Part shown: in pieces, positions 49,475-59,423 of the stretch | Layout of the letters: the number at the start of each line of letters is the position of its first letter | How positions within the stretch are numbered: position 1 is the stretch's first letter | Source of the DNA: Saccharothrix algeriensis | GTDB lineage: Bacteria > Actinomycetota > Actinomycetes > Mycobacteriales > Pseudonocardiaceae | Reading direction: 5' to 3' | Length of the DNA: 64,000 nt | Assembly: GCF_016907655.1 (NCBI RefSeq) | Contig: NZ_JAFBCL010000001.1 | Location: 4,498,001 to 4,562,000 of the forward strand | The notes under the pieces: generated by a model | Told to the model about the DNA's origin: nothing | Database searches by the model: none | Seen by the model: only the letters and a program-made list of their open reading frames with translations | Program-made: the position numbers and the translations under genes

Positions 49475-51738
49475 CCGAGCGCTCGGTGGGCGCGCAGCAG
49501 CTCGGTCTGGTGGTCGCGCACCCGGCTGCCGTCGGACGGGGAAGCCTCCCACTCGCCGTCGGGTCGCAGCACCCAGCACCGGGTGGTCGGCTCCAGCGCC
49601 GAGTCGAGCACCTCGTCCAGCTGCGCGACGAGCTTCGGGTCGGTCACCCGCACCTGCACCTCGACCCGGCGGTCCAGGTTGCGGTGCATCATGTCGGCGC
49701 TGCCGATCCACCGCTCGTCGCAGCCGACGAAGTGGAACACCCGCGAGTGCTCCAGGAAGCGGCCCAGGATGGAGCGCACGTGGATGTTCTCCGACAGGCC
49801 CTCGATGCCGGGCTTGAGCGCGCACACCCCGCGCACCACGATGTCCACCCGGACCCCGGCCTGCGAGGCGCGGTAGAGCGAGTCGATGACCTGCTCGTCC
49901 ACCAGCGAGTTCACCTTGATCCGCACGCCCGCCGGCTCACCGGCCTGCGCGTGCTCGACCTCCCGCTCGATGCGCTCCACGATGCCCCGCCGCACGCCGT
50001 AGGGCGCGACCAGCAGGCTGCGGTAGTGGTCCTGCCGGGCGTAGCCGGTGAGGACGTTGAACAGGTCGGTCAGGTCCGCGCCGATGGTCGGCTCGGCGGT
50101 CAGCAGGCCGATGTCCTCGTACAGCCGCGCGGTCTTGGGGTTGTAGTTGCCGGTGCCGATGTGGCAGTACCGCTGGATGCGCGAGCCCTCCTGGCGCACC
50201 ACCAGGGACGTCTTGCAGTGCGTCTTGAGCCCCATCAGGCCGTAGACGACGTGCACGCCCGCCTTCTCCAGCGCCCGCGCCCACTTGATGTTGGCCTGCT
50301 CGTCGAACCGGGCCTTGATCTCCACCAGCGCCACGACCTGCTTGCCCGCCTCGGCCGCGTCGATCAGCGCGTCCACGATCGGCGAGTCGCCGGAGGTGCG
50401 GTACAGCGTCTGCTTGATGGCCAGCACGCGGGGGTCGGCCGCGGCCTGCTCGATGAACCGCTGCACGGACGTGGAGAACGAGTCGTAGGGGTGGTGCACC
50501 AGCACGTCGCCCTCGCGCAGGGTGGCGAAGATGCTCTTGGGCGTCTCGCGCTCGCCGAACGCCGGGTGCGTGGCGGGCACGAACGGGGCGTCCTTGAGCT
50601 GCTTGCGGTCCACGCCGTAGAGCTGCCACAGCGACGACAGGTCCAGCAGGCCCGGCACCTGCACGACGTCGTGCGGGTCCACCTCCAGCTCGCGCAGCAG
50701 CCGTTCGAGCATGTGCTCGGTCATGTCGTCGGCGATCTCCAGCCGCACCGGGGGACCGAACCGGCGGCGCACCAGCTCCCGCTCCAGCGACTTGAGCAGG
50801 TCCTCGTCCTGGTCCTCCTCGACCTCCAGGTCGGCGTTGCGGGTGACCCGGAAGGCGTGGCACTCGATGACCTCCATGCCCGCGAACAGCTCGCCCAGGT
50901 GCGCGGCGATCAGCTCCTCCAGCGGCAGGAACGTCGCGGTCGGGCTGGTGCGGTCCTGCTCGACGCGGACCAGGCGCGGCACGTTGTCGGGCACCTTGAT
51001 GCGGGCGAACCGCTCCGCGCCGCCCTCGGGGTCGCGCACCGTCACGGCCAGGTTCAGCGACAGGCCGGAGATGTAGGGGAACGGGTGCGCCGCGTCCACC
51101 GCGAGCGGCGTCAGCACCGGGAAGACCTGGTCGGTGAAGTAGTTGGACAGCCGCAGCTGCTCCAGCTCGGTCAGCTGCGCCCAGTTGACGATGCCGATGG
51201 CGTGCTTCTCCAGCTCCGGCCGCACGTGGTCGAGGAACGCGCGGGCGTGCTGCTCGACCAGTTCCTGGGTGCGCTTGAAGATCGCGGCCAGCTGCTCGCC
51301 CGGCGTGAGGCCGTCGGCGCTGCGCACCGACAGGCCGGTGTCCGCGCGGCGCTTCAGGCCGGCGACCCGCACCATGTAGAACTCGTCGAGGTTGGAGGCG
51401 AAGATCGCGAGGAACTTGGCCCGCTCCAGCAGCGGCTGGGAGGCGTCCTCGGCCAGGGCGAGCACCCGCGCGTTGAAGTCCAGCCAGGACAGCTCGCGGT
51501 TGAAGTAGCGGTCGTCGGGCAGGTCGGCCTGGGCCTCGACCGCGGTGACGGCGGGCGGTGAACTCGGGAACGAGCGCTGCGGCGCCTCGGGCTGCGGCGC
51601 GGCGCGGTCGTCGGCGCGGCGGACGGCCGCGCGCGGGCGGCGGCGGGGCGCGCTCGCGGCGGGTTGCGCCCGGGGCGTCCTCGTGCGTCGCTTGGGCGCC
51701 GGCTGCTCGGGAGTGTTGTCCGTGCTCACGATAGGCAT
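49471..51738 (-). CDS. ppk1: Polyphosphate kinase 1
   Basis: A 755-residue PPK1 making polyphosphate from ATP. After a ~70-residue basic, Pro/Arg-rich extension ([13 protein letters not shown]) come the N domain ([19 protein letters not shown]), the H domain and the catalytic C domains; the autophosphorylated histidine lies in [19 protein letters not shown]. The [16 protein letters not shown] region supplies phosphate-binding arginines. ATG at 51738 has GAGG eight bases upstream; a GTG three codons later is possible. Upstream gene of the ppk-mutT1 operon. The 220 bases before it hold no gene. Confidence 0.96.
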   Translation of the reverse strand: MPIVSTDNTPEQPAPKRRTRTPRAQPAASAPRRRPRAAVRRADDRAAPQPEAPQRSFPSSPPAVTAVEAQADLPDDRYFNRELSWLDFNARVLALAEDASQPLLERAKFLAIFASNLDEFYMVRVAGLKRRADTGLSVRSADGLTPGEQLAAIFKRTQELVEQHARAFLDHVRPELEKHAIGIVNWAQLTELEQLRLSNYFTDQVFPVLTPLAVDAAHPFPYISGLSLNLAVTVRDPEGGAERFARIKVPDNVPRLVRVEQDRTSPTATFLPLEELIAAHLGELFAGMEVIECHAFRVTRNADLEVEEDQDEDLLKSLERELVRRRFGPPVRLEIADDMTEHMLERLLRELEVDPHDVVQVPGLLDLSSLWQLYGVDRKQLKDAPFVPATHPAFGERETPKSIFATLREGDVLVHHPYDSFSTSVQRFIEQAAADPRVLAIKQTLYRTSGDSPIVDALIDAAEAGKQVVALVEIKARFDEQANIKWARALEKAGVHVVYGLMGLKTHCKTSLVVRQEGSRIQRYCHIGTGNYNPKTARLYEDIGLLTAEPTIGADLTDLFNVLTGYARQDHYRSLLVAPYGVRRGIVERIEREVEHAQAGEPAGVRIKVNSLVDEQVIDSLYRASQAGVRVDIVVRGVCALKPGIEGLSENIHVRSILGRFLEHSRVFHFVGCDERWIGSADMMHRNLDRRVEVQVRVTDPKLVAQLDEVLDSALEPTTRCWVLRPDGEWEASPSDGSRVRDHQTELLRAHRALG

Positions 51739-51958
51739 TGTTCCTCAACCGAGGCGGCCTCGCGCCGATCGCAGCCGTCGCGGAGGTGAACTCCGCGTCA
51801 CACGCGAGGGCCCGGTCGCGGTGCCGGGGCTGGACGGGGCCCACACCGCGTCGTTCGTCACACCGGACGCGGGTGAACGGCCTCCGTCGGTCCGGGGTGG
51901 GGGAGCGCCGGCGCGGCGGAGCCGTCCCGAGCACGGGGCCGGGTGCGGCGCGCGCCGA

Positions 51959-52153
51959 TCAGAAGGCGCGGTCGAGCTTGACGATCGCGCCGTTGGGGGC
52001 GCGGTGGATGGTGACCCGCTGGCCCGGCCGCAGGGTCCGCCAACCGCCTGCCGTCACGGCGTTGGCCGGCACCTCGATGGCCACGCCGTCGTTGCGGACC
52101 ACCGTCACCGAGCCGCCCCAGTGGTGCTTCTGCACAGTCGCCTGTTCCCCCAT
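51959..52153 (-). CDS. Small beta-rich protein, possibly OB/cold-shock-like
   Basis: A 64-residue protein: KHHWGGSVTVVRNDGVAIEV, then GGWRTLRPGQRVTIHR, then NGAIVKLDRAF. The alternating strands and the LRPGQRV turn resemble actinobacterial cold-shock-like proteins found near ppk, but the RNA-binding aromatic motifs (KGFGFI, VFVH) are absent. It may bind nucleic acid or be a small structural domain. Convincing codon use and a clean ATG support a real gene. Divergent from the LVIVD protein. Confidence 0.7.
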   Translation of the reverse strand: MGEQATVQKHHWGGSVTVVRNDGVAIEVPANAVTAGGWRTLRPGQRVTIHRAPNGAIVKLDRAF

Positions 52154-52242
52154 GGCGGCAAAGCTAGCCGATCGGGGGTGGTGAGCGCGATCGCAATAAT
52201 GCCACGCTCCGCGATAGCGCCATCACGGAAAGGAGCGGCGGC

Positions 52243-53838
52243 ATGAGGCTTACGGCAGGGGTGGTCGCGGCGGTGCTGCTCGGCTTCCTGGGCACGGGCA
52301 GTGCGACGGCGGCGCCGGACCGGGACGCGCCGCCGGCGCGGGACGGCGTGGCCGCGGCCGGCGCCGCGGAGGGCTCCGCGGGCGGTGGTCTCGCGCCGGC
52401 GGCCCGGAACGTCGAGCTGCGCAAGTCGATCCCGGACACCGCGGGCGCGATCTCCATCAACTTCGTGCAGTACCGGAACCGCGACGTCATGTTCGTCAGC
52501 GGCACGTTCGGCCTCAAGACCTACGACGTGACCGACCAGGACGACCCGAAGCTGCTCGACCACCTGACCAAGAAGGAGCTGGCGCTGCCCGGTGACGACC
52601 CGGAGCAGCGGTTCTGGGAGAACGAGGACGTCACCGTCGACCCCAAGCGCAAGCTGGTGTTCCTGGCCCGCGAGCGCAACGCCTTCGGCCGCCAGCCCGG
52701 CAACGAGCGGCCCACCGGCGTCTACGTCGTCTCGGCCGCCGACCCAGGGAAGCTGGAGCTGATGAGCTTCGCCCCGATGGGCACCGGCCACATCACCACG
52801 TGCATCAACGACTGCACGTACCTGTGGACGACGGGCTACGACGGCACGCCGTCCGACGACCCGGACACCTACCGCCGCTCCGGCAAGGTGTTCGTCACCG
52901 ACCTGCGCGACCCGCGCAACCCCAAGACCCTGACCACCTACGTGGACCAGAACCGCAACCAGGGCGAGACGCACATGACGCACGACGTCCAGGTGGACGG
53001 CGCGGGCGTCGCGTGGGTGGCGGGCACCGGCGGCACCCGCGGCTACTACACGCAGGGTTGGCACCGCGACCCGCTGACCGGCAAGGTGCGCCGGGCGACG
53101 CCGTACGACCCGGTGCCGTACGCGGGCGGCGCGGCCCCGAAGCTGGACATGCCGACGTCGTTCTCCCACAACTCGTTCCGCCCGATCGGCCGCACCCTGG
53201 CCGACGGTCCGCGCCCGACCCGCGAGCACCCGGCGGGCAGCCTGCTGCTGCACACCGAGGAGGCGTTCGGCTCGGCCACGTGCAAGGACCAGGGCCGGTT
53301 CGTGATCTCGTCGCTGGAGGGCTCGACCAACGGCGAGTCGTGGCGGGCCACCCCGGACAAGCCGTTCACGCTCGAAACGGTCGGCGTGTGGAGCCCGGAC
53401 GACCAGGAGGGCACCCTGCCCGGCCCGGACGTGTTCTGCTCCGCGCACTACTTCGACGTGCAGAAGCGGATCGTCGCCTACTCCTGGTACGAGCAGGGGA
53501 CGCGGTTCCTGGACATCACCGACCCGAAGAACCCGATCCAGGTGGCGTACTGGCGGCCCGAGGGCGCGGTGTCGTGGGCGCCGTACTTCCACCGCGACCG
53601 GGTTTTCGTGGCGGACATGGGACGCGGCGTCGAGGTCCTCAAGCTCACCAAGGCCGCTTACGACGCCCAGGAGACCCACACCAACGTGACGCTGAAGACC
53701 GAGCCCGTGGCGGAATCCGCCCGTTCGGCCGACAGCCCGCGCAAGCGCTTGCCGCTCGCTCCGGACCCGGATTACGGATACGCGTGCCCGATGTTGGTCG
53801 GCCGTGGCTGCGGTGACGGCGCGGCAGCCTGCTGCTGA
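52243..53838 (+). CDS. Secreted LVIVD-repeat beta-propeller protein
   Basis: A 531-residue exported protein. Signal peptide VVAAVLLGFLGTGSATAAP, then a ~30-residue Ala/Gly linker. The body has repeated propeller strands of LVIVD type (MFVSGTFGLKTYDVTDQDDP; VFVTDLRDPRNPKTL; GTRFLDITDPKNPIQVAYWR; VFVADMGRGVEVLKL), a probable seven-bladed propeller. The C terminus ends in a cysteine-rich GYACP..GRGCGDGAAACC (quoted in parts). No catalytic residues are recognised; such proteins are extracellular binding platforms. SD AAAGGAG precedes the ATG. Confidence 0.83.
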   Translation: MRLTAGVVAAVLLGFLGTGSATAAPDRDAPPARDGVAAAGAAEGSAGGGLAPAARNVELRKSIPDTAGAISINFVQYRNRDVMFVSGTFGLKTYDVTDQDDPKLLDHLTKKELALPGDDPEQRFWENEDVTVDPKRKLVFLARERNAFGRQPGNERPTGVYVVSAADPGKLELMSFAPMGTGHITTCINDCTYLWTTGYDGTPSDDPDTYRRSGKVFVTDLRDPRNPKTLTTYVDQNRNQGETHMTHDVQVDGAGVAWVAGTGGTRGYYTQGWHRDPLTGKVRRATPYDPVPYAGGAAPKLDMPTSFSHNSFRPIGRTLADGPRPTREHPAGSLLLHTEEAFGSATCKDQGRFVISSLEGSTNGESWRATPDKPFTLETVGVWSPDDQEGTLPGPDVFCSAHYFDVQKRIVAYSWYEQGTRFLDITDPKNPIQVAYWRPEGAVSWAPYFHRDRVFVADMGRGVEVLKLTKAAYDAQETHTNVTLKTEPVAESARSADSPRKRLPLAPDPDYGYACPMLVGRGCGDGAAACC

Positions 53839-53867
53839 CCGGTTGAGCCCTGGCTGACGGGGTGGTT

Positions 53868-53901
53868 GCGCTGCGCGGCTCGACACAGGGCCGCGCAGCG
53901 C
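53868..53901 (+). terminator. Hairpin after the LVIVD gene
   Basis: Perfect 12-bp arms GCGCTGCGCGGC (53868-53879) and GCCGCGCAGCGC (53890-53901), 10-base loop. Confidence 0.6.
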
Positions 53902-53955
53902 GCGGCGGCGCTTCAGCTCTCACCTCAGCCGCGCCTCGCGCGGCGGCGCTTCAGC
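53899..53955. repeat. 19-bp direct repeat
   Basis: CGCGCGGCGGCGCTTCAGC at 53899-53917 and again at 53937-53955, separated by 19 bases, just before the first long palindrome. Confidence 0.8.
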
Positions 53956-53969
53956 GCAGCCTCGTGCCT

Positions 53970-54095
53970 CGTGTTCTCCCCGTACGGCCTGGGCGCAGCC
54001 CAATCATGCCGAGCAGGGGGTGTCAAGCACGCTTCACCGCTTGACACCCCCTGCTCGGCATGATTGCCTCCGGCAGGCCGTACGGGGAGAACACG
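53970..54095. repeat. Nested long palindrome A (possible MITE or REP-like element)
   Basis: Outer arms: 22 perfect bp, 53970-53991 with 54074-54095 (right arm CAGGCCGTACGGGGAGAACA and two more bases). Inner arms: 27 perfect bp, 54002-54028 with 54039-54065, loop ACGCTTCACC. The inner arm has the form CATGC-N6-GGGGGTGTCAAGC. The whole can fold into one long cruciform-like hairpin. No gene lies within. A related palindrome with the same right flank follows at 54288. Confidence 0.9.
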
Positions 54096-54287
54096 ACGCA
54101 CTTCCCTTCTCCTTGGGGGCCTCTCGGCCGCTCTTCTTACTAAGATCGCGCACCGATCCGGGTGAGATTTGGTGCGGTACTGCCCGAGGCTGAAGGGATT
54201 AAAAGAGTCCTCGCCGGACAGGCAGGCCGCCAAGGAGAAGGAAGAGCAAGAGCGGTCGAGTTCCCCCCGCATGACCTGTCAAAGACG

Positions 54288-54384
54288 ACCATGCTTTCTT
54301 GGGGGGTGCAAGCGAAAAGCGTGCTTGCACCCCCCAAGAAAGCATGGTAGCCCTCCGGGCAGGCCATACGGGGAGAACACGAGG
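54288..54384. repeat. Long palindrome B, related to palindrome A
   Basis: Perfect 26-bp arms, 54288-54313 with 54323-54348, loop GAAAAGCGT, arm of the form CATGC-N6-GGGGGTGCAAGC. It is followed by CTCCGGGCAGGCCATACGGG and GAGAACACGA, almost the same flank as at 54068-54096 (one G/A difference and one extra G). The 190 bases between A and B, and 54385-54521 after B, contain no supported gene. Confidence 0.9.
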
Positions 54385-54521
54385 CGACCGGGCTGCACGG
54401 GGCGTGCCGAAACCCAAAAGCAAGAGGTGTGAGCGGGGGTCTGTGGTGGGGTCTGGGAGTCGTGGGTCGCCCAGGGGGCCTGCGCGTGTGCGAGAGCTTT
54501 GTGTGAAGTTCGGTGTCCGGC

Positions 54522-55124
54522 CTAGCAAACGGGGCTGAGGGCCTCGCGCGTGCGCGGTCCGAGGCCCAATCCGGTGGCCAGTTCCAAATCCTCCGCCGTG
54601 TCCACGTCATTGCGCAGCGAAGGCCAAGGGCCGATCAGCGCCTGTGCGCCGGCCGAATGCGCCTCGGCCGAGCCGACGCCGAATTCGGGCTCCAGCTCGC
54701 CACCGGGAGCCGAGAGCAGCAGGGTCGTGCCGGTGCCCTGGCGGTCCGGGCAGAAGGCCCGGCTCTCGGCGGCGGCCAGGGCTGCGCGCAGCTCGGCCGT
54801 CCGCAGGGCGGGCAGGTCCGCTTGGAGGGCGCCCACCACGCAGCGCCGGTCCCGCTGCCGCAGCATCGCCGCCCCGAACCGCAGGGCCTCGTTGAGCCCT
54901 TCGGGGCCGGGAGCCGAGTCCACGCCCATGGCCCGCAGTTCCGCCGCCACCGCCGGATCCTCGGTGACGGCGAGCACCCGCCGCACGGCGGGCAGCGCGG
55001 CGGTGATGGTGTCCAGGGCGAACGCCAGCGCCAGCGCCGGCCGGTCGTCGGTCACCCCCACCAGCCGCGTCTTCGCCCGTTGCAGGGTCTTGACCGGCAC
55101 CACCAGGTCCACGTCGGCACGCAC
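54522..55124 (-). CDS. fbiD: Phosphoenolpyruvate guanylyltransferase of F420 synthesis (FbiD/CofC)
   Basis: A 200-residue nucleotidyltransferase-fold protein with VDLVVPVKTLQRAKTRL at the nucleotide-binding start, GLNEALRFGA, VGALQADLPALR (metal-binding Asp) and the C-terminal SLRNDVDTAEDL. It activates PEP with GTP to give EPPG for coenzyme F420. M. tuberculosis FbiD (Rv2983) has the same neighbours (ppk, gpsA). GTG start. It is divergent from plsC. Confidence 0.9.
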   Translation of the reverse strand: MRADVDLVVPVKTLQRAKTRLVGVTDDRPALALAFALDTITAALPAVRRVLAVTEDPAVAAELRAMGVDSAPGPEGLNEALRFGAAMLRQRDRRCVVGALQADLPALRTAELRAALAAAESRAFCPDRQGTGTTLLLSAPGGELEPEFGVGSAEAHSAGAQALIGPWPSLRNDVDTAEDLELATGLGLGPRTREALSPVC

Positions 55125-55246
55125 ACGGCCATACTCCCCCCACCGGGACGGGGCGGGCCCGTCGGCTCCCGGGCGCGGCCGACTGGACCGCGCCCGAGGT
55201 CGCGGGGAAGACTCCGGGCGTCCTGCGGGCGACGAGAGGGAGAACT

Positions 55247-55948
55247 GTGGCCAAGGAGAAGGGCGGCTTCTGGGTGGGGGTCGCCGCGGCGGTCTTCTAC
55301 CCGGCCACCGCGTTGATGGCGCGGCGGCGCGACGAGGGCGAGGAGCGCATCCCGCGGACGGGGGGCGCGCTGCTGGTGATGAACCACGTGTCCCACCTGG
55401 ACCCGGTCTACGACGCGGTGTTCACCCACCGGCGGGGCCGCGTGCCGCACTTCCTGGCCAAGCACAGCCTCTGGAAGGTCCCGGTGCTGGGCGCGGTCCT
55501 CAGGGGCGCCCGGCAGATCCCCGTCTACCGGGGCACCTCCGACGCCCAGCAGAGCCTGCGCGCGGCGCACGAAGCCCTGGAGCAGGGCCTGCTGGTGATC
55601 ATCTACCCGGAGGGCACCATCACCCGCGACCCGGACGGCTGGCCGATGAACTCGCGGACCGGTGTGGCGCGGCTGGCGCTGGAGCACGACGTGCCGGTGC
55701 TCCCGGCGGCCCGCTGGGGCACCCGCGACCTGTACGACCACTACCGCGGGAAGTTCCGCCCGTTCCCGCGCAAGACCGTGGTGACCAGGGTCGGCGCGCC
55801 GGTCGACCTGTCGGCCCACCGGGCGCAGCCGCAGTCGATCGCGCTGCTGCGCGAGGTGACCGACCTGATCATGGGCGAGGTGAAGGGCCTCCTGTCGGAG
55901 GTCCGCGAGGAGACCGCGCCCGACGGCTTCTACAGCAAGAAGAGCTGA
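55247..55948 (+). CDS. plsC: 1-acyl-sn-glycerol-3-phosphate acyltransferase family protein
   Basis: A 233-residue PlsC-type acyltransferase. Catalytic HX4D in [13 protein letters not shown], substrate motif in [10 protein letters not shown] and the EGT motif in [11 protein letters not shown]. It acylates lysophosphatidate in phospholipid synthesis and is attached to the membrane by its N-terminal hydrophobic helix. GTG start with GAGGGAGAA upstream. One base before gpsA, so the two steps of phosphatidate supply are coupled. Confidence 0.92.
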   Translation: MAKEKGGFWVGVAAAVFYPATALMARRRDEGEERIPRTGGALLVMNHVSHLDPVYDAVFTHRRGRVPHFLAKHSLWKVPVLGAVLRGARQIPVYRGTSDAQQSLRAAHEALEQGLLVIIYPEGTITRDPDGWPMNSRTGVARLALEHDVPVLPAARWGTRDLYDHYRGKFRPFPRKTVVTRVGAPVDLSAHRAQPQSIALLREVTDLIMGEVKGLLSEVREETAPDGFYSKKS

Positions 55949-55949
55949 C

Positions 55950-56954
55950 GTGGAGCGCGTCGCGGTGATGGGTGCGGGGTCGTGGGGCACGGCCTTCGCC
56001 AAGGTGCTGGCCGACTCGGGCACCGACGTGGTGCTGTGGGCGCGGCGCGCGGAGGTCGCCGACGGGATCACGCGGTCCCGGGTGAACCCCGACTACCTGC
56101 CCGACGTGGTGCTGCCGCCGAACCTGGCGGCGACGCACGACGCGGAGGAGGCGCTGCGGGGCGCGGACGCGGTGGTGCTGGGCGTGCCGAGCCAGACGCT
56201 GCGGGAGAACCTGGCGCGGTGGCGGCCCGCCCTGCCGGCCGGCGCGACGCTGGTCAGCCTCGCCAAGGGCGTGGAACTGGGCACGCTCAAGCGGATGAGC
56301 GAGGTGGTCCGCGAGGTCGCCGGGGTGCCCGAGGAGCAGGTCGCGGTGGTGTCCGGGCCGAACCTGGCCAAGGAGATCGCGGCCGGGCAGCCGACCGCCA
56401 CCGTCATCGCGTGCACCGACCACGACCGGGCGGTGGACTTCCAGCAGGCGTGCTCCAACTCGTACTTCCGCCCCTACACCAACGTGGACGTGGTGGGCTG
56501 CGAGCTGGGCGGCGCGTGCAAGAACGTGATCGCGCTGGCGTGCGGGATGGCGGCCGGGCTCGGGTTCGGCGACAACACCATGGCGTCGATCATCACCCGC
56601 GGGCTGGCGGAGACGGCCCGGCTGGGCGCGGCGCTGGGCGCGGACCCGCTGACCTTCGCCGGGCTGGCCGGGCTGGGCGACCTGGTGGCGACCTGCGCGT
56701 CGCCGCTGTCGCGCAACCGGTCGTTCGGCGAGCGGCTGGGCCGGGGCGGGACGGTGGCGGGCGCGCAGGAGGCCGCGCACGGCCAGGTGGCCGAGGGCGT
56801 GAAGTCCTGCTCGTCGATCCGGGAGCTGGCCGCGCGGCTGGGCGTGGACATGCCGATCACCGACGGCGTCCACCGGGTGTGCCACGAAGGGCTGGACCCC
56901 AGGGCGCTGACCACGGCGCTGCTGGAGCGCGAGCGCAAGGCGGAGCGGCAGTGA
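55950..56954 (+). CDS. gpsA: Glycerol-3-phosphate dehydrogenase [NAD(P)+]
   Basis: A 334-residue enzyme reducing dihydroxyacetone phosphate to sn-glycerol-3-phosphate. Rossmann motif [15 protein letters not shown], catalytic region [18 protein letters not shown] and the lysine in [18 protein letters not shown] start; stop overlaps the GTG of the PLP lyase gene. Confidence 0.96.
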   Translation: MERVAVMGAGSWGTAFAKVLADSGTDVVLWARRAEVADGITRSRVNPDYLPDVVLPPNLAATHDAEEALRGADAVVLGVPSQTLRENLARWRPALPAGATLVSLAKGVELGTLKRMSEVVREVAGVPEEQVAVVSGPNLAKEIAAGQPTATVIACTDHDRAVDFQQACSNSYFRPYTNVDVVGCELGGACKNVIALACGMAAGLGFGDNTMASIITRGLAETARLGAALGADPLTFAGLAGLGDLVATCASPLSRNRSFGERLGRGGTVAGAQEAAHGQVAEGVKSCSSIRELAARLGVDMPITDGVHRVCHEGLDPRALTTALLERERKAERQ

Positions 56955-58015
56955 ACGAGGACTTCGGGGACGGCACGCGCGTCGTGCACTCGGTGCCGGC
57001 GGTGGCGGGGCAGCCGTTCCTGCCGGGGCCGGTGTTCGCCTCGGCCTACCACCTGGGCGGCGACGACACCTACGGGCGCGCGCACAACCCGGGCTGGCGG
57101 GCGCTGGAGGACGCGCTGGGCGGGCTGGACGGCGGCGAGGCGGTGCTGTTCCCGTCCGGGATGGCGGCGATCTCCACGCTGCTGCGGGTGGTCCTGGCCC
57201 CCGGTGACGCGGTGGTGCTGCCCTCCGACGGGTACTACCTGACGCGGACGCTGGCGGCCGAGCTGCCGGTGCGCGTGGTCGAGGCGCCCACGGCCGGGCC
57301 GTACCCGCCGCTGGACGGCGTGCGGCTGGTGCTGCTGGAGTCGCCGTCCAACCCCGGCCTGGAGGTGTGCGACATCGCCGCCCTGTCCGCCGCGGCGCAC
57401 GCGGCCGGCGCGCTGGTCGCGGTGGACAACACGACCGCCACGCCGCTGGGGCAGCGCCCGCTGGAGCTGGGGGCGGACGTCGTGGTCAGCAGCGACACGA
57501 AGGCCGTCGCCGGGCACAGCGACGTGCTGCTCGGGCACGTGTCCAGCCGGGACCCGGAGCTGGTCGGGAGGCTGCGGTCGGCGCGGACCGTCGGCGGGGC
57601 CGTCCCCGGTCCGTTCGAGGCGTGGCTGGCCCACCGCGGGCTGGGCACGCTGGACCTGCGGCTGGCGCGGCAGGCGCAGAACGCGGCGGCCCTGCACGAG
57701 GCGCTCAAGGGCCACCCCGCGGTGTCCGGGCTGCGGTGGCCCGGCTCGCCGGAGGACCCGGCGCACGCCGTGGCGGCCCGGCAGATGCGGCGGTTCGGCG
57801 GCGTGCTGACGTTCGTGCTGCGCGACGCCGCCGCGGTGGCCCGGTTCCTGGAGCGGTCGGCCCTGGTGGCGGCGTCGACCAGCTTCGGCGGTCTGCACAC
57901 GACGCTGGACCGGCGCGCGCAGTGGGGCGACCCGGTGCCGGAGGGCCTGGTGCGGCTGTCGGCGGGCTGCGAGGACACCGCCGACCTCGTGGCCGACGTG
58001 CTGGCCTCGCTCTGA
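56951..58015 (+). CDS. Cys/Met metabolism PLP-dependent enzyme (cystathionine lyase-like)
   Basis: A 354-residue fold-type I PLP enzyme of the cystathionine gamma-synthase/lyase family. Visible: tyrosine/arginine site [23 protein letters not shown], and the PLP lysine in [16 protein letters not shown]. It probably cleaves cystathionine or a related thioether to give cysteine; exact activity open. GTGA overlap with gpsA. A cysteine dioxygenase gene behind a Cys-type leader peptide follows, which fits sulfur amino-acid metabolism. Confidence 0.88.
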   Translation: MNEDFGDGTRVVHSVPAVAGQPFLPGPVFASAYHLGGDDTYGRAHNPGWRALEDALGGLDGGEAVLFPSGMAAISTLLRVVLAPGDAVVLPSDGYYLTRTLAAELPVRVVEAPTAGPYPPLDGVRLVLLESPSNPGLEVCDIAALSAAAHAAGALVAVDNTTATPLGQRPLELGADVVVSSDTKAVAGHSDVLLGHVSSRDPELVGRLRSARTVGGAVPGPFEAWLAHRGLGTLDLRLARQAQNAAALHEALKGHPAVSGLRWPGSPEDPAHAVAARQMRRFGGVLTFVLRDAAAVARFLERSALVAASTSFGGLHTTLDRRAQWGDPVPEGLVRLSAGCEDTADLVADVLASL

Positions 58016-58132
58016 CCGGCGCGGCCGGGGCGTCGCCGGGCGGCGGCGCCCCGGTCGCCCCGCCGGGTGAACGGCGTTCCAGAGCGTGGGACCGGGTTGC
58101 CGGGCCCCGCGGGCGCTGCCACCCTTCGGGGC

Positions 58133-58213
58133 ATGTCCTTCCGCGCCATGATCGACGGGCGGGGTCACATCGACCTCGGCCTGGTCGCCAGCGCGCTGTG
58201 TCCTTCCCGGTGA
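58133..58213 (+). CDS. Actinobacterial sulfur-gene leader peptide upstream of cysteine dioxygenase
   Basis: A 26-codon frame whose C-terminal part reads GHIDLGLVASALCPSR. The pattern H[IV]DLxRVxSALC near the end is that of a class of short actinobacterial leader peptides found upstream of sulfur-metabolism genes. A single Cys codon lies three codons before Arg and stop. A -10-like CACCCT (58120-58125) stands seven bases before the ATG. No U-tract terminator is visible between it and the next gene, so regulation could be translational. An in-frame ATG at 58148 is an alternative start. Confidence 0.75.
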   Translation: MSFRAMIDGRGHIDLGLVASALCPSR

Positions 58214-58275
58214 CCGCTCCGCGTCCCGCGGGCCGCTGACGCCCGCCCCGCCGCACCACACCGTGAGAAGGAACC

Positions 58276-58743
58276 ATGTTCGCCGTTCCGGAGAACACGA
58301 TCGCCCTGCCCCAGTCGCACGCCGCCCCGCACCCCGTGCGGGTCGCGCTCGACGTGGCGGCCGAGCGCGAGCGCTGGGCGCACCTGCTGCGCTACGACCC
58401 CGACCACCGGTTCTCCGCCCTGGTGGAGAAGACCCCCGAGCAGGAGGTCTGGCTGCTGAGCTGGCTGCCCGGCCAGCACACCGACCTGCACGACCACGGC
58501 CCGACCACCGGCGCGTTCACCCTGGTCAGCGGTGCGCTGACGGAGGTCGTCGTGCGGGGTCGCCACCAGGTGCTGCACCACCTGGCAGCCGGCCAGTCGC
58601 GGGTGTTCGGCCCCGACTACGCGCACCGGGTGCGCAACGACGGTCCGGACCCCGCCGTCACGGTCCACGTCTACCGCGACGGCGGGCGCACCCTGCGCCC
58701 GCACCGGTTCGACCCGGTGGGCGGGACTACCTGCGCGCGGTGA
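58276..58743 (+). CDS. Cysteine dioxygenase family protein
   Basis: A 155-residue cupin that oxidises cysteine to cysteine sulfinate with O2 and iron. The three histidine ligands are H72 and H74 in HTDLHDHGPTTG and H117 in PDYAHRVRND. Shorter than mammalian CDO (200 aa), like other actinobacterial members. SD GAGAAGGA precedes the ATG. Downstream of the leader peptide by 62 bases, and 17 bases overlapping the convergent PNPOx gene. Confidence 0.88.
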   Translation: MFAVPENTIALPQSHAAPHPVRVALDVAAERERWAHLLRYDPDHRFSALVEKTPEQEVWLLSWLPGQHTDLHDHGPTTGAFTLVSGALTEVVVRGRHQVLHHLAAGQSRVFGPDYAHRVRNDGPDPAVTVHVYRDGGRTLRPHRFDPVGGTTCAR

Positions 58744-59374
58744 CGTGCGCGGGCACGGCCCAGTCGCCGACCAGCGCCGGGTCGGGCTCCGGCTCGCCCC
58801 AGGAGGTGCGCAGCGGCAGCACGCCCGCCCACCTGGCGTTGGCCGCGACGTCGCCCGCCTCGTCGCCGGGCGGTCCGCTGCGGACCTTCACCGAGGCTTC
58901 CGCGAGGTCGACGGCCAGCACCGACGTGGCGGCCAGCTCCCTGGGCGTGGGCGACCGGGCGTAGTCCCAGGAGCCGGGCGCGATGTGCTCGGTGAGCACT
59001 TCCAGCGCGCGCGTCTTCGCCACCGGGTCGGTCACCGCGACCGCGGTGCCGTGGATCACCGCGGCCCGGTAGTTCATGGAGTGGTCGAACACCGAGCGCG
59101 CGTAGACGACGCCGTCGAGCAGGGTCACCGCGACGCACACCGGGACGCCGGCCGCCGCCTCGCGCAGGCTGCGCGCGCCCGTCGAGCCGTGCAGGAAGAT
59201 GGTGTCGCCGTCGCGCCCGTAGCCTGTGGGGAGCACCAGGGGCGCGCCGTCGACCACCACGGCCAGGTGGCACACCAGGCCGGCGTCGAGCACCGCGTGC
59301 AGGGCGGCGCGCTCGGTCACGGTGCGGTCGCGCCCTCGTTTGATCGTGCTGCGGGGCGTCGGTGACAACGTCAT
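58727..59374 (-). CDS. Pyridoxamine 5'-phosphate oxidase-like flavin-fold protein
   Basis: A 215-residue split-barrel protein with [23 protein letters not shown] and [11 protein letters not shown], the FMN/F420-binding fold of the PNPOx-like (Nim-related) group, and [16 protein letters not shown]. It may bind FMN, F420 or haem; not certainly a true PNPOx. ATG at 59374. It is divergent from a MocR-type regulator that carries a PLP-binding domain, and the 49-base gap holds direct repeats, suggesting direct control. Confidence 0.82.
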   Translation of the reverse strand: MTLSPTPRSTIKRGRDRTVTERAALHAVLDAGLVCHLAVVVDGAPLVLPTGYGRDGDTIFLHGSTGARSLREAAAGVPVCVAVTLLDGVVYARSVFDHSMNYRAAVIHGTAVAVTDPVAKTRALEVLTEHIAPGSWDYARSPTPRELAATSVLAVDLAEASVKVRSGPPGDEAGDVAANARWAGVLPLRTSWGEPEPDPALVGDWAVPAHVTARR

Positions 59375-59393
59375 GCGTGCAGCATCCGTTGTA

Positions 59394-59415
59394 AAGTGGC
59401 CTTCTTCAAGTGCCA
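59394..59415. promoter_or_regulatory. Direct repeat in the PNPOx-mocR gap
   Basis: AAGTGGCC (59394-59401) and AAGTGCCA (59408-59415), 14 bases apart. MocR/PdxR-type regulators usually bind direct repeats in the divergent promoter. Confidence 0.5.
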
Positions 59416-59423
59416 ATTTTCGG

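Noticed and set aside
54140-54610. Open frames across the two long palindromes (for example a 156-codon minus-strand frame)
   Set aside because: They translate inverted repeats and lack start signals, domains and normal third-position bias.
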